From NCBI GenBank assembly GCA_037013685.1, contig CM072885.1:24676620-24740619 (forward strand): a stretch of 64,000 nucleotides of DNA, written 5' to 3'. A program made the position numbers and the translations under genes. The number at the start of each line of letters is the position of its first letter. The first letter of the stretch is position 1. Source of the DNA: Acridotheres tristis. Its lineage: Eukaryota > Chordata > Aves > Passeriformes > Sturnidae. Shown one piece after another: positions 20,287 to 32,109 of the stretch. The notes beneath the pieces are model-generated. The model saw only the letters and a program-made list of their open reading frames with translations. It did no database searches and was not told where the DNA came from.

Positions 20287-20438
20287 GTTTTTTATACCCT
20301 TTTAAGTTTTAAGCCTGCCTTGTTTTTGCTCCTGGTTCTGTCTCACAGTAGAAAATGAGTATATTTAAATTAGCAAATCAAAACTATAACATTATTAGTG
20401 TGTTGGCCAGAAAATTCAAATTAAGCCACAACGACACT

Positions 20439-23400
20439 ACACTGGGTTTGGCAGTTCAGGTACTCAGGAATATCTTTCCCTGAAGAGACATATCAGGAAC
20501 AGAATATTAACAGTCTCAGCAGCTTATTAATTTTGTACCAGAGATTGACTTCTTCTAAAGGTTCTAAAAAAATTGACATGCTGATATTCCAAGTAGGTCA
20601 TAACTGAATGAAACTAACTTTACTCAGTATGTTTGTCATTAATGCCAAAAAAGGTCTCTCTATTTACTCTGGAAGACAAAACATACCTTCTTCTTCTTAA
20701 AAGGCATATACAGAGTTTTCCTGCATCATCTGTTGTCTCTGCAAGTGATGCAAGAAGGAACTTGTCTTAATAAATGCTATTCAGATGTTGAAATGTGTGG
20801 TACAGTGAGGAAGAGGAAAAATTAAAATAATTTGGTATTCCTGGTAGAAAAGATGGTTTGATGAAAGTACTGTTTGCGTAAATAGTGTTTGACCTAGCAG
20901 AAGCCCACACTGATAACTTGGAATATGAAAAAACATATGAAAGGAAGAGGATTTTTAGCTATTTCTCATTCTAAGGATTCATAAGGGAGTCAGACGGCCA
21001 TGGATACAAATCTCTGCTTCTGTGTAAGATTGCCACATGCTGTGATCTACAGTCCTGCTGGATCACCTAGAAGTATTAAAAGTGTGACTGCAAGATACCT
21101 TCTAAAAGTGCTCCAAAACGAATTTAGTTTGCTGGCTGAGCTTGACCTCACATGATTCATTGCTCTTAATAATCACTGCAGCAATGTAGAACTTCATCTG
21201 AGCGCTTTCTCCTTCTAATTTAAAAGCTTATTAGAAAGGCTGCTTATACTTGATTTAATACCAGCTTGAGCTACAAAACTGTTGTCATGTCTTTCCTCAT
21301 GAGAGTCTGTTCCTTCCAATGCAAATCAATTCCACCAAAAACTTAAAGCAGAGGAATGTGAAAACAGGTAATTTTAAGCAGTACAATATGGAAATACTGA
21401 TAGTGTACTGATAAATGTTATGTTTATTGAGTCAAACTGAATCAGAAAATTCTGTTACTGTTTTTATTAGTATTGTCACAATTAAATATATCATATTACA
21501 AGAAATAAACTAAAATTATAGAAAAGGCTAAAATAAAAATGGCTTATTATTGTCGTGTTTCATAGGCACATTTCACCCTTTCTAAGTGGGAGCACTTTTC
21601 AGCAAAATACACAACTAAATTCTCCAGGATGCTTAGGAATATAGTGAAGTTCTTTCTGTGTGGATAATGAAGGTGAGAAGATAAAAAACATGGTAGGATT
21701 TTTAACTTTTATGGAAAGATAATACTGGCTACAGTTCAAAGCTGCACAAGAGAAAAAATGTGTTTAAGAGTAAAATATTACGGGATATGTGACAATAACT
21801 GTTACCAAGCTGAAGGTTGAGAAGCTGTCAGTACACAGATAATGTGAGTCAGTACAACTTCAATGCAACTGCTAGAAGTAGAAAGGAGGTGAAGTCTAAG
21901 CAACTCCATTTGGTGGAGTTTTATTCTCTTTCAAAGAATAAGCAGATAAGATAGGAATGATGTAATAAAGGAAGTAAGAGCAGGAATTTAGCACTCAAAC
22001 ATTAGTAATAAATGAGTTTGCAAATTGGTTCTGACAAACGGACTCCAGTAGCAGTTCAGAAGAGTGCAATGAATTGAGAATGGGTTTTGTGCTGGGAAGC
22101 AATAGGAAAAAGTGAAGAAAGTTGAATGCATTTTAAAAATTTGGTGGCTGAACAACAGCACAGTTAACAAAGTTCAGTGTTGAAAAATACAAAGCAGTAA
22201 GCGCTGAAGAAGAAAAAATATATGCTGTTGTATTTTGCTGAAGTTTTTCAGTTAAACATACTAATGTTTAACTGAATCAAAACAGATTAGAAAAGATGTG
22301 TTCAGAGCTTAGCTAAGTAAATAAGGTAAAAGTATGTTAAGCAACAAGGTTTATGCTGATTTATGAAATAATATTTGGCAATCATATTAGAACATTATAC
22401 AGACGTTATACAGACCATCTATCTAAGTGGTGTGGTTTCATCCAGAATAGTATCTGCAATAAAATGAACTTGCCTCAAGAAAGATGCTGTAAAAGGGGAG
22501 CAGAAAGGGGGAAAATAATTTTCATGAAGAAAGAAAAAACAGGGACACTTGGCTGAACAGAGGATGAAGAAAAAAACTGGAATTCTTACCCTTAGACAGT
22601 AGGGACATAAGAAAAAAATATAGACAAAGATACAAGTAATAATTAAAATATGGGCATTTGCTTTTACAATATGGCAAATCACTGATTTTGCCACTTCAGA
22701 CAAAAAACAAAACACTGTGGGGGCATCAGTTGAGGTACTAGGTATCAACTTCAAAACTCATATAAAAAAATACTTTTTTCACAGATTTTTGAAGTGTTCT
22801 CAAAGCCAAGGATGACCTTGGTTCTGAAAACTTCCCAAGGTTCAAAGAACAGGGCATTTCTAGGCATATCAGCAATATCCTAAGTTACAGAATTCAATGT
22901 TAAGATAAACAGGAGAAGAGACAACAAAAAATATGCAGGATAATTTATACAACCATAATTCTCCATGATTCAGAGGAGCCTTCAAGGAGGAGGCATATTT
23001 TTGTCATGTCTAAGGGTTAAACTGCTTGTCTCCTTCTACAGAAATACCTGAATCTGGCCATCACTGGAGAAAGGCTGCTAAATTTGCCAGCCTACAGATT
23101 GGAAATTCTTTCCTTTCTTCATGCTGTGAGCATGAGACAAAGATAAAAAATTCAAGATAAGAAATTCAAGCTCTGAAGGAGAAGAAGTGAAAAATGTAGG
23201 AAAAAAAAAAGAACATGAAACTCAGGTTAAAGAGTAAGGTAAGCAAATGAAAGATGTGTTTTAAAGGCCATATCTTCAGAGGACACTGGAGTGTAATGGT
23301 TCAGAAAACAGAGCAGGTACAACAACATGGAGCTTTATATGAGCCCATAAGCCCTGATCCATAGAACAGACACTTATAAAATATTGTGCCTCATTGCAGA

Positions 23401-24740
23401 AACACCTCTGACATCTCAGGATTCCTGGCACTGTGTGGTGCAAACCCTTTAGTGAGTGTGTCACTCCCATCACTACCAGTGGGAGAAAGGAAAAGGCTAA
23501 AATGTTGTCATATTATTCCTGAGCATGAAGAGTGATGTCTGCCTGATAACACAGGACAAATAGAGCTGGTGTCACTCGGATTCAAATCAGCAACTCACTG
23601 GACACTAAGGAGAAGGTGCTATCCATCACTGTTCAAGGAATGATGTTCTTAATGCTTGGCATTAAATGAAATGGCTGTTGGTTTTGCTATTATTGCTTAA
23701 ATTCTCATCCCAGCTGAGTGTGTGACCAACATGAAGTTAAGCCATTTAATCAGGCAGTGTCTTTCTTCTGCAAGCATCAGTGCTCCAGTAAGTGACAAAA
23801 GGCACAAACCAGCATTTTCAGGAGGAGAAAACAAGAATCTCATAGAAAAATGTTCACAGGGAACCTAGAAGATATAGTTTCCAATACCGTCTCCCTGAAA
23901 GAAACTTAATTTGTTTTCCCCTTTGAATTTCTTTTTTAGAATGGATCTAAGCTGCTTGCTGAAGCAGCTTACTAAAAAACGTTTCAGAATCTCCTATTCT
24001 AAGAATTCTATTTCTGGATTTATGTGCTTTGTATGGGCTTCCCATTGTCTCCCCATTAGCGACACTTCAGGATATGAACACCTGAGATTCAGATCAAGGA
24101 GGGTCTGTTTTTCTGTGGTCAACGTCAAGTAAAGCTTTTACGAGGCAGATAACCTATTCCACACACCTGTACACAATTTGACAGAATTTTATTTAACTCT
24201 TTGCCCTTTAAGAGCTTTGTGTCACAGCTATTAAACATACCATGTTAAAAAAAACCCAAAACATATTCTTGCTTGTCCTCTCGTTAATTTTTTTTTTAAT
24301 TCCTATATCACATAAATTGAGGTAGAATACTCCTTTCTTGTTTTCTTTTTCCTGAAACAAACTCTTCTGTCTGTACTCTGAAATATGTCTGAAAATCTTG
24401 AACATATGCTACATGGTGATTATCAGTCACTGTCTACCCAAATCTGGACGAAGTCGACACTGATTCTCAGCGGATATATTTTGCCGATTGTTCTGCAACT
24501 CGTTTTAGATCTTCCCACCTGGGACACTGCAGCATTTGCAAGGAATAATTATTCCTACACATAACAAACAAACAACAAACAAAACCCCAAAACAAACCAA
24601 CAAAAACTGCAGTAAAGATCTGCAATTGATAGGGGTTTACTGCTAGAATGATAACTACATGCATTCTTATATTAACAAGTGTTCCATCCGTTTTGCTGTG
24701 CCTAGCAAAGTGTTCTGCAGATACTGTGCTTTTCCTTAAT
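20439..24740. other. AT-rich intergenic or intronic DNA
   Basis: No gene, RNA or recognised repeat could be supported. It has an A/C low-complexity tract at 24561-24607 built of AAC and AAAC units, plus several short A-rich runs. Confidence 0.55.
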
Positions 24741-24749
24741 AAAACAGTA

Positions 24750-26450
24750 GATTTGATTTTCCAGTTCGCCACCTAGCTGCTCCACAAGAGAGAGGATCCG
24801 TTTGGCTCGTAGAATTAGACCCTGAGCCCCATCTAAGCCTGCTGGGAATTTCCACTGCACCCATTTTCATCTGATTTGAGTAATTCCCAGTATGTTGGGC
24901 TTTGAGAGTCAAAGGGGACACAAAAAAGAGCATGAGTGGTAGGTGGGCATGAGAGCCTCTGGGAGTGAGAGAGAAGTCACAGCCTGTCCTTTTCCCATTC
25001 CCTTCTAACACTAATCCTGTGGTAATGGGATGATGCAGAAGTGGAGGGACGCTGAGAAACGGGAAATAAGAACCGTGGGAGTATGGGGACCACCCGCCCA
25101 GCCCCTTGGTAGCCTTGAAGAAACCTTGAGCTTCTGCAGATATCTCTGTGACTCCCAGGTGCAGATGAGAGATGAATTCGATAGGGAGCTCACCCTCATG
25201 AGTATAATAGAAAAGTTCCCTTTGGAAGTGGCTCCCGGGGACGCCGTTCCTCCCTCTCCACCCAGTAAGTCCACGGGGACAGAGGACTCGTCCTGCCGGA
25301 GCAAACCCCAACGAGGCAGCTCCACGCCGAGAGAAGGAGCCATTTAGGAGATGTATAGCCAAAAACAAGGAGAGCCCCCCAACAAAGTCTCACTAGAGAT
25401 CACTCGGCATCTCTGGATAGGGATGTGCTTTCATTTGGAAATAACCTCGCTGAAAGTTACTGTCTTCGCCTGCGCTCCCCGGAAGCGACTCCCGGTACCT
25501 CTGCGGGAGGGGAAGTTCAGCATGAGCAAATACTCGCTTCCTCACGAGCCTCCTCTTTTTTTTTTTTTTTTTTTCTTTTCCTCCAGCAAAGGGCTGAGTG
25601 CTTTGTTCTGTGGTTCTACGAAGAATTTAGCTCTACAGCTGTTTAATGCACTGTTAATCACTCGGCACACCCTCCCTCCCTCTTCTTGCATGAGCCGGAG
25701 ACGAGGAGAGCTGGGGGGGGTCGGGGGAGGGGACCGGGGTGGAAGGATGTGTTTTAAATGTTTTAAGCTCAGAAGAAGCAATTTTTCTCCCTTGAGGCAC
25801 GTAGATCTATGAAGAGGAGAGCCGGTAGTGACGGATGTTCTGTCAAATTTAAAAGGTGCCAATTACCACGGAGTCACCGGGTGCCATCAAGATGTATCTG
25901 ACAAGAATGATTAAGAGCTGGGCTCGGCGGGATCAGGAAGGCAGCGCTGCTCACAAGCGTGTCAGTGAGGGGAATCTCCGCTCTCCCCGGGAGGGCTGCA
26001 CACGAGGCACGGAGGAGGTGAGGGTCACACTCCAGGGGTTTTCAGGACCGGGCTTTTATTTCCATGGGAGATCACGGCAGGGAGGCAGTGCTTGCGGGGA
26101 AGAGAGATGCTCCCCGCTTGGGCGAGGTTAGCACGGCGGAGGATGTCCCTCCAGCGGTCCGTGACCACCGCACGGTGCTGAGCAGCGTGGCACTGGGGAG
26201 CCCCCTGCAGCTGGGTAGAGCCAGCTCGGAGCTACCTCCTGCCTCCACTCTAGCCGTGCTGCTGGAAGCGATTCCCAGATCTCTGCAAACCTTTCTGCAA
26301 TGGAGGGAGGGAGGCTGGGGAGTCTCCAAGACTGCCGTGGTGACCCCAGGGCAGGGACGCCACCCTCTCCCTGCTCGCCACTGACTCGTGGGCTGACTCG
26401 TGCTCGCAGTGACTGAACTCTAGTTAAATCTCCAGAAATCAACGTGCACA
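24750..26450. other. GC- and CpG-rich block, function unknown
   Basis: Composition shifts from AT-rich to GC-rich with many CpG pairs (for example around 25230-25340, 25470-25500, 25690-25740 and 26080-26240). Long overlapping frames occur on both strands (the longest is 210 codons, minus strand 24736-25368), but none shows a domain or convincing exon signals; such frames are expected in GC-rich DNA. A 19-T run lies at 25556-25574. With 28260-29980 it could be part of a CpG-island promoter region of a host gene. Confidence 0.5.
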
Positions 26451-26999
26451 ATCAAACACTCACTGGGAGGGAAAAAATAACAATAATGATAATAATAAGG
26501 GGAAGAAGAGCCAGGCATTGTGACTTTTGAGGCTGCTATTTATCCTGATTAGTGAATGTTAGAGTGTGTTAAGTACCGAGGTCTGAGAAACAACCTGTAG
26601 GAGGTGCAGGGGCCGGCCGGGGCTGAGGCTCTCTCTGGCAAAGGAAGGGGCACTCATACTGTGGAGGTGGCTGTCCCCTGCCCTGGCACTTGAGGTGGAG
26701 TTCAATGGGGCTGCAGCGTGCTTATGGCATGCTTCCAACCTCCCACTACCAAATATCATCTGAGTTGCCTGGATAGCGGTCTTCTAACTCTGCTGTGAAG
26801 TCCAGGCAAAATTTTCTGTGAAAGCTGAGAAACGAGGGGGCAGAAGTAAGGTCCCAGGTGCCTTGATGCTCCTGAAGAGCTACAAATAATCTAGACCCTA
26901 AATCATGTGGAAGTGCTTTTAGAGAAACACAGCTTTATGTAACACTGCAGGACAAATATCTCCAAAATTCAGAGCTTCCATCTCCAAATTAGTCGATAG

Positions 27000-27115
27000 T
27001 AAGGAACATAAAAGATCATTTAGTTCTAACCCCTCTGCCATGGGCAGGGACATCTTCCACTAGATCAGGTTGCTCAAAGCCCCATCCAGCCTGGCCTTGA
27101 ACCCTTCCAGGCAGT
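27000..27115 (-). mobile_element. CR1 LINE 3'-end fragment
   Basis: The phrases CCATGGGCAGGGACATCTTC, CACTAGATCAGGTTGCTCAA and AGCCCCATCCAGCCTGGCC are diagnostic of the 3' region of avian CR1 read in reverse, so the insertion is on the minus strand. Similarity fades after about 27115. CR1 is the dominant retrotransposon of birds and is also present in other reptiles. Confidence 0.85.
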
Positions 27116-28255
27116 AGCCTCACCCTGAAGGCACATCACCCTCTTTGGGGTAAATCCACCCATAAGACCCTTCCAGGAGCAACAGCTACATGTATGTGAG
27201 TCGTGCAGACAGCTTTCTTCTTAGAGCAATCTCAGGCCAAGAAATACTTGGAGGAGTAATGGTTGAAGTGAAGAGGAGGGGAGTGGTTGGGCTGCGGCTC
27301 CTTCAACCTTTCAAGACAAGAAATGGGGCAGGGGAGGCAGGAGCCAAAAGCCTGGATTGCCGTCATAAAGTCCATTTCTCTTTTCTGCACTTACCACTTC
27401 CCCCCTGCTATTCTTTGGACAATAGATGAGATGGGTTCTGCTCTGCTGCTTCCTGCTCCGACAGCCCCTATCCCAAGGGGATAAAAGGAAACTTCAGACC
27501 ACAAATCAGTTTTGGTCCAGGAGAGAGGTAAATAAAAACAAAGAAAACCGGAAGATTTTTATATCTTGATTACGTCCATAGAACTGGAATGTTTCCTTAA
27601 GCAAAGTGAACACTTCTTAGCCTAGTGACTATTAGTTAAAGAGGAATTCTTTATACCCTATGAGAACTAACTCTTGTTCTCAGAACGTATCTATTTTCCC
27701 TAATTTATTTGTCATTGTGTGAAGGAAGCCTCTTCCAATGAACATTTCAAAACAAAAATCAGTTTAAGGAACTGAACTGGATTTAGTGTAACAACATTTT
27801 TCCACAGTGTGTGGAGCCTCTGACGACTGCAATAATCTAAAAGCAAGATCTCTTTCTTTCTCCTCCCATACGCTTTAGACTTACAGTTAATCAAGGAGTT
27901 AGGAAAAAAAAAAGAAAAAAAACAGAAATAAAGAGGACAGTATTGCAGGGAAAGATGGGGATGAGGTAATTGAAAAAAACAAAAACAAAAAAAACCCTAA
28001 GTGGTTCTGATGTGCAAATTGTAGATAAAGACTTAAAGACTTGTGATGAGAAAGAGGGGAGTGCCTGATGAGGAAGACAGGAGAGTGTTGAAAGATAACA
28101 AGAACCAGTAATTTCTATTCAGCAGAGCCACCAAATCAGAGAGCAGTGCGATCTTATTGGAGGAGAGCCTTCAACAGCAACTAATCCTGTCATATTGAAA
28201 GAAAATTGTAAATGTTCTCTGCAGAAATTGCCTTCCAATTGCAGCTAATCGAGCC
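27116..28255. other. intergenic DNA between two GC-rich blocks
   Basis: No gene is recognised. It has moderate composition, with A-rich low-complexity runs at about 27902-27921 and 27976-27996. Confidence 0.45.
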
Positions 28256-28955
28256 CACTTGGCGCTCACACATATCACACACCCCTCCGGGCGGTCAGCG
28301 AGCGGACCCACAGCCATAGCACTCGGCAAGGACATTCACCCGAGATGCTCACCTAGGCACCCCGCTTCCTTTGCTAGCCACCAGCTCAGCGAGGGCGCAG
28401 ATTTTACCCTCATTTCCCCACGAGCTCTGAGGGAAGTATGAATTATTACCGGCTCACTCACGAGTCCCAGCTTCACCTGTTTTTAATTACTCCAGCTTTG
28501 TCTACACCTTTAAGCCAGTTTTGATAGCACTATTGCTTTAATTTATTTTTTCTATTTTTCTTAAGCTCCGCTAGGCTGAACTAAAGCAGCGACTCCCGAG
28601 GGTTAGAGCCACCGAGAGTGTGTGTATATATATGTGCCTGTGGGTGTGGGAGGGCGAGAGGGAGCCAGAGACAAAAACTCCATTAGCCCGGACAATGCCA
28701 CCTCTTGTTTAAAGCTTCCAACCTGTTATTCTTTCCCCCCACTATCACGGTACCAAGTGATCTGTATTTCCCCCAGCCCAACCCCCTTCCCTCCTCGTGG
28801 AAGATATGGAAGGGGAAGATAAAGCTACTGGCTGCGGGCGCTGACGGCGCGCAGCCCGCATGCCTCTGCTGCCACAGCCGGGGCCGCTCTGCAGCCACCG
28901 CTCCAGCGAGCCGCTTGCAGCAGGATGAGATGCAACTTCTGCTAATTGGATCACA

Positions 28956-28961
28956 GGTAAG
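28956..28961 (+). promoter_or_regulatory. strong splice donor CAG|GTAAGA
   Basis: Exactly matches the 5' splice-site consensus at the end of a GC-rich stretch (about 28830-28955). It is directly followed by a pyrimidine-rich, AT-rich intron-like sequence. This is the best host splice signal in the window. Confidence 0.5.
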
Positions 28962-28983
28962 AAGGCTTTGCTTTTTACTGACG

Positions 28984-29063
28984 TTTCCTCTCTCTCTTTC
29001 TTTTTTTCCTTTTTCTTTCCTTTTTTTTTTTTTTTTCATTTTTCTTTTTTTTTTTTTTTTTCT
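28984..29063 (+). repeat. long polypyrimidine (T-rich, C-spotted) tract
   Basis: About 80 bases of almost pure T and C, including two T runs of 16 or more. On the minus strand it reads as a lysine/arginine-rich chance frame. Confidence 0.8.
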
Positions 29064-29950
29064 CATGGCTTTTCTTTCACCTCCTCTACCCTCCGCCCCT
29101 AGGACTTCATCGGCTGTTCTCTTAGGAAAGCTCCCGCCAAGGAAATAATGTCTAAGAAATGAGCTTTTGCTTCCTGGTAGAAGAAGCAGAACAGACCATG
29201 GGGAAACTTTTGCTGAATGGGTCACAGCTGAGCGGGCCACCGGTGAAAACCAGCCAGAGGAGATTAGGCAAAGCGATTGTCCCCAGCACAGAGCCCTTCT
29301 CTGTCGAGTTTCAGTTGCGATATTAATCCCAGAACCGAGCCTAGCATGGTATAGCGGGAGAGACACAGTAGCTTGATTTAGAGAAGCCTTCACATTTTTC
29401 AAGCGCTATACATAGGGGGTTTTATTACAAATGCTACATTCCGTCACAGGTTCATCTGCCGGGCTACTGTTCCCAAAGCTCGCTGTGACATATTTGTCTA
29501 CGACTCCTGCGAAATGTCACCGGGAGCGCGGAGCGGAGCTTGCCCGCAGTGCGCGCTCGCTGCCGGGCGAGCGGGACCCCTGCCCTGCGGGACCGGGAGG
29601 GATGCGGGGTACCGGAGAGGGGACTGCCGCTGTGCCGGCGCGGTCCCTGGCCTCCAGAATCCCTGCTCTGCCCGGGAGCAGCTCTGGCTCCCGCTGTCTC
29701 AACTCTCATTGTCCTGCCTCGGGGAGGGGAGCGCGGGGTCGGGGCGCCGCCGGAGGTGGGAATGGTCTGGACTCTCCCCGGCTCATTTCCAGCCTTGCTT
29801 CCCCGCATCCTTGCCCCTGGGGTTCGCCTCCCGGAGCAGAAAGTAGAGCGCTACGGGAGAGGATGCTCCAGCCCCGGGTCCGGCTCGCCGCTCTGCCCCC
29901 GTCCGGCTGAGATCTCGGCAGGGCGGTGTCGGTCCCGGCCGTGCCTCCCG

Positions 29951-29975
29951 GCTCCCTTTCTTTTCTCCCGTGCAG
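29951..29975 (+). promoter_or_regulatory. candidate splice acceptor
   Basis: A 20-base pyrimidine tract ending CCCGTGCAG (AG at 29974-29975) is a textbook 3' splice site. Candidate donors downstream are CAG|GTTAAG near 30018 and TGG|GTGAGT at 30408, so an exon of about 43 or 432 bases could start here. This is inferred from signals only. Confidence 0.35.
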
Positions 29976-31918
29976 TTGGGGCCAGAAGGAGCGAGCTTAT
30001 ACTTTGAGAGGGAGCTCAGGTTAAGCTGTGGGAGCAAAACTGCCTCCCAGAAACAGCCCTGGGGCATCGAGGTCCTGGTGCAGCCCCACAGTAAGGCCGT
30101 ATAGGGGTCTCTAAAGGGACGAAGTGCTTTCTGCTTCTTCTCGGGCAAAAGCCGATTCTGGCCATCTCGTCATCTAGGGCACTTCTGGCTTTGCGCCTTC
30201 CCACCAGTCTGCCCTATGCCATGCTTGGCGGCTGCCCGGGCACCAGGGTGATGAGGCAAGGCAGGCTGGGAGCTCCTCTGCTTGTCTCCCTGCACGGCTG
30301 CCGAGTCGGAGGGCCCTGATGCCAGGTGCTCCTGGAGAATGGCTGTGCCCACTGCCAGCTTCGAGTGGAGGCTGTCAGGGCTTAAATTCATCCCCACTGG
30401 CCCATGGGTGAGTCCTTACCCTTTCTCTGGGTAAAGGACAAGGGACGCTTCTTCCCACCTCTGTAAGATTGTTTATTCCTACTATTTTTGTTCGTTAAAG
30501 TTCCTTTTAGGGCAAGGAGAGGGCTTTATTTCCAACTGGAAATTCTTGCTGCAAATCTAGTAGCCAGAATGACATCTATTCCTATTTTTATGCATCAGCC
30601 AGTGTATTGACACACACTGGGTTGTCCTTGTCCCTTAAGGAAGATATTCTCTTTGCAGAAGGAAAAAGCAAGGACAAAAAATGGTCTAACCTCTGCTTGA
30701 CAGTCTGTTCTTGCAGCTATTTGGGGGCTACACCAAATCCACAAACTATAAAAAACAATTAGGAAGGTTAATGCGGGAGAGCAGAAGTATGCATGCTGTC
30801 TGCTTTTATAGTATAGCATCACTAGCAATCACAGCCCCTGTCTGAATACACACCAGCTTTGATTGTGTGGTTTATGACACCAGCCGCTCTCGGTGACTCA
30901 TCTATAAATCTCTCTAAGCTACAAAGAATACACTTCTGCTTTCCTTTAGGATCTCTTTGAGTATGAGTTTGGTTGAACTTCCCCTCTGCAGGACCTCTCC
31001 TTGCACCAGGAGAGTAAGAAGTGCAGTAATCTCACTGGTTTGTTGAGCATGTGCCCCACTGAGCTGCCCTCTCCATTCCTTCCCTCAGCACTCTGATTTC
31101 TGCATTGCAGTCCACTTGGGAACAAGGCACGGTATATGGGGAGGGGGGTTCTAGGATTTCCCCAGCTTGCTTGGGATGGAGGCCAGAATTATAAAAAGGA
31201 GATGTCATGCTTTTCTGCCATCCAAACCCAGGATTTCTAGTAGTGTGCTTTACCCACATGGTTGTAACTCTGCACCTGGGCAGAGCTCAGGGAGGACTGG
31301 ACCATGTGCAATCAAGAATGTCCTGAGAAGATGGAAGGAGCAGCAATCTGGCTGTGCTCTGTCATCATCCGGGATGGACACCCAGACACTGAAAGGAGGA
31401 AAATGAGACCATCAGTCAAAACCAGAATCTATAAACAAAAGTTGTTTTCTTGGTTTTTTTTTTTCCTCCCAGGGGTTCAGCCCAGTTCCCTCTGTCACTT
31501 TGGTTGTCACCTCTGGGCTGAATCCCTGTGTGTGTGTCATGGTTCTCAGCTACGCAAAATGCTTGGCTATTTCAGCCCGTTTGGTGTCTTATTCAAAAGT
31601 CTTTTGAGGACACCTACTATGAAATCCCTCATTGTTGTTAATATAATCCCAGGAAGTTACTCTGTCCCACTTCACTCCTGTAACCCACTCATCCATTTGC
31701 CTAGCTTTCCCTTCTCCACTAATATCATGACCTACATGCAAAAGACGTATTTTCTGGTCCTGTTTCCATAGCAATGCAGCACGGGGAACTCAGACAAGCC
31801 AGTAATAATGAAGTCAATTCCCTTTCTGTGAAATCAAGACTTCTTTAAAAGTTGAGTTCAGTTTAAGGCGAAGTAGGAAGCCGTGGAGAGTTTGATTTCC
31901 AGCCCGAAGCCCAGATCT

Positions 31919-31937
31919 CCGCGCCCTCTAGTGCCAG
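31919..31937 (-). promoter_or_regulatory. candidate CTCF-binding site
   Basis: CCGCGCCCTCTAGTGCCAG closely matches the reverse complement of the CTCF core consensus (GCGCCCCCTGGTGGC), differing at about three core positions. It lies in a small GC-rich island near the CpG-rich region. Motif match only. Confidence 0.4.
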
Positions 31938-32091
31938 AGGCAGACGAGGAAGAGCATCCCCGGGAACAAGGAATGTGAAGCTTCATAGCCAGCTACAGCA
32001 GAGGAAGAAAAGCAAGTGGTATGAGAAAAGGACATTCTTTCATTCTCCCCAGGGTTGCTAGTCAGATCTTCCCTCTTCTAAATCCCAAGAC

Positions 32092-32109
32092 AAAAAAAAA
32101 AAAAAAAAA
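32092..32109. repeat. poly(A) run, 18 bases
   Basis: Pure A18 with no upstream polyadenylation signal or retrocopy. Confidence 0.9.

Larger units (their letters stand above)
18980..20433 (+). mobile_element. probable solo LTR (ERVL-like), boundaries tentative
   Basis: The sequence starts TGTGCTGGTT, continues through a GC-rich block (19180-19560), and then turns AT-rich. AATAAA occurs at 20281, about 150 bases before the proposed end (CCACAACG). The flanks are ACACC (18975-18979) and ACACT (20434-20438), a 5-bp duplication with one difference. The layout (TG start, GC-rich U3, AATAAA then a short tail) and the resemblance to long passerine LTRs I remember support the call. The terminal CA would have changed to CG. 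It contains no retroviral coding sequence. The whole could alternatively be two unrelated pieces. Confidence 0.45.
28260..29980. other. CpG-island-like region, possible host promoter and 5' exon(s)
   Basis: CpG-dense sequence, strongest at 29500-29960 and 28830-28920, in an otherwise AT-rich window. It includes a candidate exon ending in a near-perfect donor (28956) and, beyond a long pyrimidine tract, a near-perfect acceptor (29975). Overlapping frames of 110-239 codons on both strands have no recognisable domain. The 239-codon minus frame (28683-29402) contains a lysine run that is simply the antisense of the pyrimidine tract. I infer a promoter with untranslated first exon(s) of a host gene, direction + by the splice signals. 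The gene is not identifiable here. Confidence 0.45.

Noticed and set aside
24736..25368. 210-codon open frame on the minus strand
   Set aside because: GC-rich DNA with overlapping frames on both strands, no domain, no convincing exon boundaries; most likely chance.
28683..29402. 239-codon minus-strand frame with a lysine-rich middle
   Set aside because: The lysine/arginine block is just the antisense of the polypyrimidine tract at 28984-29063, and the rest has no recognisable protein character.
29431..30007. Overlapping 110-159 codon frames on the + strand in the CpG island
   Set aside because: Several frames are open at once because high GC removes stops; arginine/proline/alanine-rich without any motif.
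31304..31771. 155-codon + strand frame
   Set aside because: No motif, no start context, no conservation evidence; length is within chance for this much sequence.
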